Source: Rhizobium terrae
Lineage (GTDB): Bacteria; Pseudomonadota; Alphaproteobacteria; Rhizobiales; Rhizobiaceae
Direction: 5' to 3'
DNA: 48,612 nucleotides
Assembly: GCF_003425685.1 (NCBI RefSeq)
Contig: NZ_QJKM01000027.1
Coordinates: forward strand, 1-48,612
Shown here: positions 42,678 through 48,612 of the stretch, piece by piece
How positions within the stretch are numbered: the stretch's first letter is position 1
Layout: each line of letters begins with the position of its first letter
Translations under genes and position numbers: made by a program
The notes under the pieces: model-generated
The model's input: the letters and a program-made list of their open reading frames with translations, nothing else
Database searches by the model: none
Told to the model about the DNA's origin: nothing

Positions 42678-43199
42678 TCAAGCAGCAGCCACGGCCGCCC
42701 CGACGCTCTCCAGCCACAAGTCGCGAATACCCATCTCCTTCAGATGCGCGAGCGTGTTGAAGAGATAGGCATCGTTCGGTCCGGACTGGCCGGCCGATGC
42801 ACGGACGGTTTCCGCCGCCTCCTCCACCGAAAGCGAACCTGCATACTGGACATGCCGGCGGTCGACGATATAACCGACCGCCCTCACCTGCCGGCCGGCG
42901 CCGAGCGAAACGGGCAGGATCTTTTCCAGATAGACATTGGTGACGAGTTCGCGGCGCCTCAGATAATCGAGAACATCCTCCCGGTTCTCCTCGCTCACGC
43001 GGAAGGCGACGCCACGGCAGGAGCCGCCGCGATCGAGCCCCAGCACGAGGCCCGGATGGTCCGGCGTGCCGCGATGCACATAGGAGCGCACGCAAAGCGA
43101 GCGATGGAAACCGAATGCGCGGGCGGCCAGCCTCTCCTCAAACACGAAACCCGGATTCCACATGAGGGAACCGTAGCCAAACACCCAAAATTCGTCCAT
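42678..43199 (-). CDS. Gamma-glutamylcyclotransferase, ChaC-like
   Basis: A 173-residue protein of the ChaC family. The opening VFGYGSLMWNPGF contains the YGSLMW substrate loop. CVRSYVHRGTPDHPGLVLGLDRGGSCRGVAFRV and the later YLRRREL, AVGYIVDRRHVQYAG and ASGQSGPNDAYLFNTLAHLKEMGIRD blocks match ChaC. It probably cleaves glutathione to Cys-Gly and 5-oxoproline. The ATG at 43199 gives the standard N-terminus; an in-frame ATG at 43238 lies in a poor context. It is divergent from the DUF2125 gene. Confidence 0.88.
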   Translation of the reverse strand: MDEFWVFGYGSLMWNPGFVFEERLAARAFGFHRSLCVRSYVHRGTPDHPGLVLGLDRGGSCRGVAFRVSEENREDVLDYLRRRELVTNVYLEKILPVSLGAGRQVRAVGYIVDRRHVQYAGSLSVEEAAETVRASAGQSGPNDAYLFNTLAHLKEMGIRDLWLESVGAAVAAA

Positions 43200-43249
43200 A
43201 TCGCACGCCAAGCCGTCATCGAGAATCGAAGCCACCATTGGAGAACATC

Positions 43250-44254
43250 ATGGCAGCGTCAAGCCGGACAGGCGTCAGCGGAAAACTCTGGCTGCTCGCC
43301 TGCGGGGTGGTGATTTTCATCGCGCTTTACACCGCCGGCTGGTTTTATGCCGCATCCGTGCTCCGGCAACAGACGCTGGCCCTCCTGGGCAGCCAGGAAC
43401 AGCAGGGCATTACCGCGGACTGCGACGAGGCGGAATATCGCGGCTACCCGTTCCGGATCGGGCTGTTCTGCTCCAAAGTCGCCGTCGACGACCGGCAGAA
43501 TGGCATTTCCGCTACCTTCGGCGCGTTGCGTTCCGCCGCCCAGGTCTACAATCCCAGCCATATCGTCTGGGAACTCGACGCACCCGTCCAAGTTCGCACG
43601 AGCCATGGCCTTGCCGTCTCGACGACCTGGCAGAATTTTCAGTCGAGCCTGATCGCCAAGCTTCGCGGCGTCGAACGGACATCTGCGGTGATTGAGAATT
43701 CGAGGACCAGCATCGTCTCGTCGGCAACCGGACAGGCCTTCGATATCGGCGCTCAGCACACGGAAGTACACCTCCGTCAGAACGGCAATGATCTCGATGC
43801 CGCTGTGACGCTGGAAGGTACGGACGCCACGATGAAGGACATGCCGCAACTCCTGCCGCGCCTGACCGCCAATCTCGACCTGACGCTGATGGGCCGCGCC
43901 GGCATGATCGACGGCAGCGATCCGAACGGCCTCGCCCTTTATGGCACGCAGGGCGAGATGCGCACCTTTTCGATGGATATGGGGGAAGGCAAGCTGGTCA
44001 CCGTGTCCGGCCCCTTCTCCTTCGATGAGGAGGGTTATCTGTCCGGCCGGCTGAAACTCCGGATCGAGCGGATCGATGCCTGGCGCGACAGCCTGAGCAA
44101 GGCATTTCCAGATCTTGCGCCGATGCTCGGTACGGCCGGCAATATGCTATCGGCGCTTGGCGGCGGCAAGAACGCGTCGCTCGACCTCAGCATCAAGCGC
44201 GGCAAGGTGTTTGCCGGCGGCTTCGTCCAGATCGGCGAAATTCCGCCGATCTGA
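43250..44254 (+). CDS. DUF2125 family exported protein
   Basis: A 334-residue protein with an N-terminal helix or uncleaved signal (SGKLWLLACGVVIFIALYTAGWFYAA). A large domain rich in beta strands follows, opening with CDEAEYRGYPFRIGLFCSKVAV, the DUF2125 hallmark (Gly-Tyr-Pro-Phe-Arg). The family is found in alphaproteobacteria and has no known function; it is presumably periplasmic. GGAGAAC six bases before the ATG at 43250 sets the start. It converges on tyrC with six bases between stop codons. Confidence 0.88.
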   Translation: MAASSRTGVSGKLWLLACGVVIFIALYTAGWFYAASVLRQQTLALLGSQEQQGITADCDEAEYRGYPFRIGLFCSKVAVDDRQNGISATFGALRSAAQVYNPSHIVWELDAPVQVRTSHGLAVSTTWQNFQSSLIAKLRGVERTSAVIENSRTSIVSSATGQAFDIGAQHTEVHLRQNGNDLDAAVTLEGTDATMKDMPQLLPRLTANLDLTLMGRAGMIDGSDPNGLALYGTQGEMRTFSMDMGEGKLVTVSGPFSFDEEGYLSGRLKLRIERIDAWRDSLSKAFPDLAPMLGTAGNMLSALGGGKNASLDLSIKRGKVFAGGFVQIGEIPPI

Positions 44255-44260
44255 ATTGTC

Positions 44261-45190
44261 TTATTTCTTCACATCCAGCGCGTGGCGCCCGAAATCCGGC
44301 GCATCGACGTCTTGGCCGGCCTGGACGATCGAGCGGCGTATGGCGCGGGTGCGGGTGAAAAGCTCGAACAGCTTGTCGCCTTCACCCCAGCGGATTGCCC
44401 GCTGCAGATAGGCGAGGTCTTCGGAAAACCGCGCCAGCATTTCCAGGATCGCGTCCTTGTTATGCAGGCAGACATCCCGCCACATGGTCGGGTCGGACGC
44501 GGCAAGACGGGTGAAATCGCGAAAGCCGGAGGCGGAATACTTGATCACTTCCGATTCCGTCACCGTCTCCAGATCGTCCGCCGTGCCTACGATATTGTAG
44601 GCGATGATGTGCGGCAGGTGCGAGACGATCGCCAGAACCTTGTCGTGGTGCTGCGGATCCATTTCGTCGATGCGCGAACCGAGTGCCGTCCAGAAGGCCT
44701 TCAGCCTGCCGAGAGCGGCCTGATCCGTATCCGGCAGCGGCGTGAAGATGCACCAGCGATCGCGGAACAGGCCGACGAAACCGGCATCCGGGCCGGATTT
44801 TTCCGTACCGGCGAGCGGATGGCCCGGGATGAAATGCACGTTCTCCGGCATGTGCGGCGCCATCTGCGCGATGACGGAAGCCTTGGTCGAGCCGACATCG
44901 GTGACGATCGTTCCCGGCATCAGACCGCCGGCAATCTGCCTGGCGACCGCTTCCGACGCGCCGACCGGCACCGAGACGATGACGAGATCCGCATCCTTCA
45001 CGGCCTCCGCCGCGGACGCGACGTACCGGTCGCCGAGTTGCAGTTCCTCGGCCCGTTTCAGGGTCTCCGGGCTGCGGCTCGAGATCACCACCTCGCCGGC
45101 GAGGCCAAGTTCCCTGACGTCGCGCGCGATGGACGAGCCGATCAGGCCGATGCCGATCAGCGCGATCCGGTCAAAATGAACGGTTGTCAT
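44261..45190 (-). CDS. tyrC: Prephenate/arogenate dehydrogenase
   Basis: A 309-residue NAD(P)-dependent dehydrogenase for tyrosine synthesis. It opens IALIGIGLIGSSIAR, with the Gly-x-Gly-x-x-Gly motif at residues 13-18. The catalytic PGHPLAGTEKSGPDAG contains the histidine of TyrA enzymes. DKVLAIVSHLPHIIAYNIVG and SGFRDFTRLAASDPTMWRDV complete the signature. In alphaproteobacteria this cyclohexadienyl form uses prephenate and/or arogenate. No chorismate mutase or ACT domain is fused. Its ATG overlaps the hisC stop as TGA/ATG, so it is translationally coupled. Confidence 0.93.
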   Translation of the reverse strand: MTTVHFDRIALIGIGLIGSSIARDVRELGLAGEVVISSRSPETLKRAEELQLGDRYVASAAEAVKDADLVIVSVPVGASEAVARQIAGGLMPGTIVTDVGSTKASVIAQMAPHMPENVHFIPGHPLAGTEKSGPDAGFVGLFRDRWCIFTPLPDTDQAALGRLKAFWTALGSRIDEMDPQHHDKVLAIVSHLPHIIAYNIVGTADDLETVTESEVIKYSASGFRDFTRLAASDPTMWRDVCLHNKDAILEMLARFSEDLAYLQRAIRWGEGDKLFELFTRTRAIRRSIVQAGQDVDAPDFGRHALDVKK

Positions 45191-46296
45191 GCGCCTTTAC
45201 CCATGAACTCGCCGAGCGCTTCGATGACGCCGCGGTTCGCCTCTTCCGAGCCGACCGTCATACGCAGCGCATTTGGAAAACCATAGCCCCGCACCGCCCG
45301 CAGGATATAGCCGCGGCTGGTCAGAAAGGCATCCGCTTCCGGCGCCCGCTTGCCGTCGACATCCGGGAAATGGATGAGCACGAAATTGGTGACCGACGGC
45401 GTGACCTTGAGGCCGATCGACGTGAGTGCGTGGGTGAGCTTGTCCAGCCAGAGCATATTGTGCTCGACTGCTTTTTCCACGAACGCCTGGTCGCGGATCG
45501 CGGCGGCACCGGCAGCGATGGCGGGCGCGTTCATGTTGAACGGACCGCGCACCCGGTTCAGCGCGTCGAGGATGGCCGCCGGGCCGTACATCCAGCCGAT
45601 GCGCAGCGCCGCCAGGCCGTAGACCTTCGAGAAGGTGCGGGTCATCACCACGTTCCTGTTGGAAGAAACGAGTTCGAGGCCGGCTTCGTAGTCGTTCTTG
45701 CGGACATATTCCGCGTAAGCCGCGTCGAGCACCAGGATGACGTTCTTCGGCAGACCGGCATGCAGGCGCCGGATATCGGCGACGGGCACATAGGTGCCGG
45801 TCGGATTGCCGGGATTGGCGATGAAGACCATCTTCGTCTTGCTCGTAACAGCAGAAAGGATCGCATCGACATCGACCGTGCAATCCTTCTCCTTGACCTC
45901 GACCGCCGTTGCGCCGGTCCCCATGATCTGGATCTTGTAGACCAGGAAGCCATGCTGCGTGATGATCGCCTCGTCGCCGGCGCCGAGATAGACGTGGCAG
46001 AGCAGGCCGAGCAGTTCGTCTGAGCCGTTGCCGCACATGATGTTCGCGACGTTGAGCCCATGCACGGCGGCGATCGCCTCGCGCAGCGCCATGGCCTGGC
46101 CGTCCGGATAGAGCTCCAGGTTGCCGGCCGCCTGCCTGAAGGCCTCGATCGCCTTCGGGCTCGGGCCGAGCGGCGTTTCGTTGGAGGAAAGCTTGAAGAC
46201 GCGCGAGACGCCGGGAGCGTGTTCCTTGCCGGGCACATAGGCGGCGATATCCAGAATGCCTGGACGCGGAACGGGCTCACTCGTGACGATGCTCAT
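45187..46296 (-). CDS. hisC: Histidinol-phosphate aminotransferase
   Basis: A 369-residue class II aminotransferase dependent on pyridoxal phosphate. The cofactor lysine is Lys224 in TFSKVYGLAALRIGW. KLSSNETPLGPSPKA, MCGNGSDELLGLLCHVY, ANPGNPTGTYVP and VLDAAYAEYV are typical of HisC. Coupled to tyrC, it may also transaminate aromatic amino-acid precursors, a known property of this HisC branch in alphaproteobacteria. AAAAGGTTGATCC precedes the ATG at 46296. The open frame continues far upstream through the next gene, which I attribute to GC bias. Confidence 0.93.
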   Translation of the reverse strand: MSIVTSEPVPRPGILDIAAYVPGKEHAPGVSRVFKLSSNETPLGPSPKAIEAFRQAAGNLELYPDGQAMALREAIAAVHGLNVANIMCGNGSDELLGLLCHVYLGAGDEAIITQHGFLVYKIQIMGTGATAVEVKEKDCTVDVDAILSAVTSKTKMVFIANPGNPTGTYVPVADIRRLHAGLPKNVILVLDAAYAEYVRKNDYEAGLELVSSNRNVVMTRTFSKVYGLAALRIGWMYGPAAILDALNRVRGPFNMNAPAIAAGAAAIRDQAFVEKAVEHNMLWLDKLTHALTSIGLKVTPSVTNFVLIHFPDVDGKRAPEADAFLTSRGYILRAVRGYGFPNALRMTVGSEEANRGVIEALGEFMGKGA

Positions 46297-46478
46297 CGGA
46301 TCAACCTTTTCGGAAATGCCTGGAATGGCGGGTGATCCTGAGGCATTAAAGCCGAAAATGATTGTTGTCGAGGGGTGAGGAATGGTCGGGGCAGCCGAGG
46401 GGACGATCCGATGGACCGTTTCGAACGACGCCCCCTGAGCCACAAAGGTCCGGGAACCGGCAATGCGCAAGAGCGCCT

Positions 46479-47219
46479 TCACCCCGTCCGCGTCGTCGGC
46501 ACGCCCTGCGGTGCCAGCACCGGCACGAAGACACGGCGGGAAGCACGCGCCGCGACCGGCAGCCCCTGATAAAGACGCTTCTGCGCCTCGAGCACGATCA
46601 CACCGGAAAAGACCGGCCAGAAACGCCGGCCCATCCGCTCGAAACCGTGACGCAGCCTCAGCACCGTGCGGATTTTCGATGGCGGGAAGAACAGCGCCTC
46701 GGCGCTGGCACCGGGCGTGAAATTGGTCTCGCGAAGCAGCGACGTGAGCTGGCCGCGCGAATAGGGCCGGCCGGAGCCGAACGGCGTATGTTCCATGCGC
46801 GCCCAGACGCCGCGCCGGTTCGGCACGACGATGACGAGCCGTCCGCCGGGCGCCAGCACCCGCCAGAGTTCCTTCAGCGTCTCGCGGGGGTTTTCCGCAA
46901 ATTCGAGCGAATGCACCATCAGCACGCGATCCACGGAGGAATCCGGCAGGGGCAGTTCCTCGTCGAAGACCAACGCCGTGGAGGAAAGCTCGCCGACGGG
47001 CCAGTTCACGGCCCCCTGCCCGGCCGGCATGAAGGCGAAGGTACGCTCCGTATCCGTGCGGAAGCGGTCGAGATAAGGCACGGCGTAGCCGAGCCCCACC
47101 AGCCGTTCCTCCGGCAGGCGCGCCCAGAGCGAGGCGAGCGCAATCGCGATGGACTGTTCGGCAAGCCGGCCAAGAGCTGAGTGATAAAACTCGCGGAGAT
47201 CGACGATATCGACGGACAT
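46479..47219 (-). CDS. SAM-dependent methyltransferase, UbiE-like
   Basis: A 246-residue class I methyltransferase. The glycine-rich loop usually seen in motif I is weak (ALASLWARLP then GLGYAVPYLDRFR). The later motifs are strong: VLMVHSLEFAENPRETLKELWRVLAPGGRLVIVVPNRRGVWAR, then RLRHGFERMGRRFWPVFSGVIVLEAQKRLY. The product and substrate are unknown; it does not resemble an authentic UbiE end to end. It lies upstream of hisC, with 182 bases between, and is divergent from gloB. Confidence 0.85.
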   Translation of the reverse strand: MSVDIVDLREFYHSALGRLAEQSIAIALASLWARLPEERLVGLGYAVPYLDRFRTDTERTFAFMPAGQGAVNWPVGELSSTALVFDEELPLPDSSVDRVLMVHSLEFAENPRETLKELWRVLAPGGRLVIVVPNRRGVWARMEHTPFGSGRPYSRGQLTSLLRETNFTPGASAEALFFPPSKIRTVLRLRHGFERMGRRFWPVFSGVIVLEAQKRLYQGLPVAARASRRVFVPVLAPQGVPTTRTG

Positions 47220-47234
47220 CTGTCACGCAGGTGG

Positions 47235-47262
47235 TTGGACTTCAGGTACTCAGTCTCTACAT
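47235..47262 (+). promoter_or_regulatory. Probable gloB promoter
   Basis: TTGGAC at 47235-47240 and CTACAT at 47257-47262 are 16 bases apart, close to the rhizobial consensus, giving a leader of about 30 bases before the gloB ATG. Confidence 0.45.
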
Positions 47263-47299
47263 TGTTCCTGAAAGCAATTTCAGCAATAGGGGTGATGTT

Positions 47300-48070
47300 A
47301 TGAAACCGCTTGAACTCGAAGTTTTTTCATGTCGAAGCGATAATTACGGCGTTCTCGTCCACGACCCGGAAAGCGGCCTGACCGCGTCGATCGACGCACC
47401 GGAGGAACAGCCGATCCTGGATGCCGCCGCTCGCCGCGGCTGGAAGATCACCCATATTTTCACCACTCATCACCATGGCGACCACGTCGAGGCGAACCTC
47501 GCGCTCAAGGAAAAATTCGGGCTCGAAATCATCGGGCCGTTCAACGAAGCGGTGGCGATCCCCGGCCTCGACCGGACCATGGCGGATGGCGACGAATTCC
47601 AGTTCGGCGAGCATCTCGTGCGGGTCATCGAGACGCCGGGCCATACCGCCGGCCATATCTGCTACCATTTCCCCGACGATAAGATCCTGTTTGCCGCCGA
47701 CACGCTTTTCGCGCTCGGCTGCGGCCGCATCTTCGAACGCCCCGCCGCCGACATGTGGCATTCGCTGCAGAAACTCGCTGTGCTGCCGGATGAAACGGCC
47801 GTCTATTTCGGCCATGAATACACCCTTTCCAATGCCAGGTTCGCCCTCAGCGTCGATCCGGACAATGAACGGCTGCAGGCCCGCTTCAAGGAAATCGAAA
47901 CGCAGCGTGACGCGGGAAGGTTCACCATCCCGACGACCATGGGGCTTGAAAAGGAGACCAATCCCTTCCTGCGCGCTACCGACCCGTCGATCCGCCGCAA
48001 CCTGCTGATGGAAAGCAAGACCAACGAAGAGGTCTTTGCCGAAATCCGCAAACGGAAGGACAATTTCTAG
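47300..48070 (+). CDS. gloB: Hydroxyacylglutathione hydrolase (glyoxalase II)
   Basis: GloB hydrolyses S-lactoylglutathione to lactate and glutathione, the second step of methylglyoxal detoxification. The 256-residue metallo-beta-lactamase-fold enzyme has the metal motif THHHGDH at residues 56-62, then ETPGHTAGHICYHF, LFAADTLFALGCGRIFE and VYFGHEYTLSNARFAL. GLEKETNPFLRATDPSIR is the C-terminal substrate domain. AGGGGTGAT precedes the ATG at 47300. The cupin gene starts directly at the base after its stop. Confidence 0.96.
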   Translation: MKPLELEVFSCRSDNYGVLVHDPESGLTASIDAPEEQPILDAAARRGWKITHIFTTHHHGDHVEANLALKEKFGLEIIGPFNEAVAIPGLDRTMADGDEFQFGEHLVRVIETPGHTAGHICYHFPDDKILFAADTLFALGCGRIFERPAADMWHSLQKLAVLPDETAVYFGHEYTLSNARFALSVDPDNERLQARFKEIETQRDAGRFTIPTTMGLEKETNPFLRATDPSIRRNLLMESKTNEEVFAEIRKRKDNF

Positions 48071-48490
48071 GTGGAAGCAAAAGAAATCATCGAGGCCCTC
48101 GGCATGCAGCCTCACCCAGAGGGCGGCTGGTACGTCGAGACTTTTCGCGATGGGAATGCCGGCACGCGCGGCCATTCGACGGCGATCTACTATCTCCTGG
48201 AGACGGGCCAAAGCTCGCACTGGCACCGGGTGCGGGATGCCGCCGAGGTCTGGCATTTTTATGCCGGCGATCCGCTGCTGTTGCGCATCTCGGACGGCAG
48301 GGCGGTCGAGCGGGTGACGCTCGGCACCAACCTTGCCAAGGGCGAAAGGCCGCAGGCGGTGGTGCCGGCGGATGCCTGGCAGGCTGCCGAACCGCTCGGC
48401 CGGTTTACGCTGGTCGGCTGCACTGTGGCCCCCGGCTTCGAGTTTTCGAGCTTCGAAATGGCGCCGTCCGGCTGGGAACCCGGCACCTAG
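48071..48490 (+). CDS. DUF985 cupin protein
   Basis: A 139-residue cupin of the DUF985 family. HPEGGWYVETF at the start, then SSHWHRVRDAAEVWHFYAGDPLLL (metal-binding histidines and glutamate of cupin motif 1) and FTLVGCTVAPGFEFSSFEMAP are characteristic. Its enzymatic role is unknown. The GTG start lies immediately after the gloB stop (TAG then GTG), so translation is coupled and a role connected with glyoxalase II is possible. Its last bases overlap the right-edge gene on the other strand. Confidence 0.87.
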   Translation: MEAKEIIEALGMQPHPEGGWYVETFRDGNAGTRGHSTAIYYLLETGQSSHWHRVRDAAEVWHFYAGDPLLLRISDGRAVERVTLGTNLAKGERPQAVVPADAWQAAEPLGRFTLVGCTVAPGFEFSSFEMAPSGWEPGT

Positions 48491-48612
48491 CAGGCTGTTG
48501 AAGAAGTCTCTCGTTTAGCCTTGAGGACGGCCTCGTCGCCGTTGTGATAGGCGAAAGTGATCTCGATTGCGCCGTCGTCGAGCAATTCGGCGTGACCGTC
48601 GCCGGCGACCTC
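48487..48612 (-). CDS. 3' fragment of an unidentified gene, cut by the window edge
   Basis: Read leftwards, 41 codons without a stop end at TAG 48489-48487. The peptide contains GDGHAELLDDGAIEITF and AYHNGDEAVLKAKRE and ends SSTAC. It overlaps the cupin stop by four bases. The composition (acidic, short strands) looks protein-like, but I do not recognise a family and the start lies outside the window. Confidence 0.5.
   Translation of the reverse strand, partial: EVAGDGHAELLDDGAIEITFAYHNGDEAVLKAKRETSSTAC

Noticed and set aside
45187..47226. A 679-codon frame that would fuse the hisC protein to an upstream domain
   Set aside because: The upstream half is the neighbouring methyltransferase gene read out of frame, and hisC has its own ribosome-binding site and standard N-terminus at 46296.

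Overview
This window is about 48.6 kb of GC-rich DNA densely packed with ordinary chromosomal genes. Gene content and order point to an alphaproteobacterium of the Rhizobiaceae (Rhizobium, Agrobacterium or Ensifer relatives). The main pointers are ubiG, a ComF-GrxC-nitrilase-DUF1178 run, argJ next to a parvulin isomerase and divergent secA, argH-lptM-lysA followed by a TIGR02302 protein, a CpdR-type response regulator, ftsEX-ydcF-plsC, and a hisC-tyrC pair. Promoters resembling CTTGAC-N17-CTATAT and short palindromic intergenic repeats typical of rhizobia support this. I see no transposase, integrase, prophage, CRISPR array or conjugation gene.

Layout. 1-507: a gene truncated at the left edge (minus strand) and about 450 bases without a convincing gene but with an unusually dense set of nested hairpins. 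508-5242: a small Cys-containing protein, ubiG, the minus-strand run comF-grxC-nitrilase-DUF1178, and a methyltransferase. 5234-9548 (minus): a lone Flp-type pilin, a small membrane protein, then a run read as parvulin isomerase, argJ, acetyltransferase, Nudix hydrolase. 9798-12509: secA. 12579-17892: a LysR regulator divergent from an MFS exporter, then a polysaccharide flippase overlapping an acetyltransferase. 17937-22888: an acyl-CoA synthetase, tRNA-Leu(CAA), a glycosyltransferase-like protein, a DsbB-like protein, an HNH endonuclease and a DNA glycosylase. 23107-27369: gluQ, a YihY/BrkB protein, a short-chain dehydrogenase, and a run of HIG1-like protein, cobalamin adenosyltransferase and rhomboid protease. 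27510-30268: etfB-etfA and 3-hydroxybutyryl-CoA dehydrogenase, followed by a candidate small RNA. 30601-37114: tlpA, argH-lptM-lysA and the TIGR02302 gene. 37232-42590: cpdR-like, hpt, a DUF3426-like membrane protein, ftsEX, ydcF-like, plsC. 42678-48612: a ChaC-like cyclotransferase, a DUF2125 protein, tyrC and hisC, a methyltransferase, gloB, a DUF985 cupin and a gene cut by the right edge.

How the genes fit together. Most encode core functions: ubiquinone synthesis, protein export and folding, arginine, lysine, histidine and tyrosine synthesis, fatty-acid and electron-transfer oxidation, envelope assembly and cell division. etfAB and the 3-hydroxyacyl-CoA dehydrogenase form a beta-oxidation/butanoyl unit. 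secA, the parvulin isomerase, DsbB, TlpA, LptM, the flippase, PlsC and FtsEX all concern the envelope. No complete undescribed multi-gene system is evident. The best leads are noncoding: the folded region at 108-309, the promoter-hairpin-terminator unit at 30291-30410, an inverted repeat in front of etfB, and a palindromic operator between the LysR and MFS genes.
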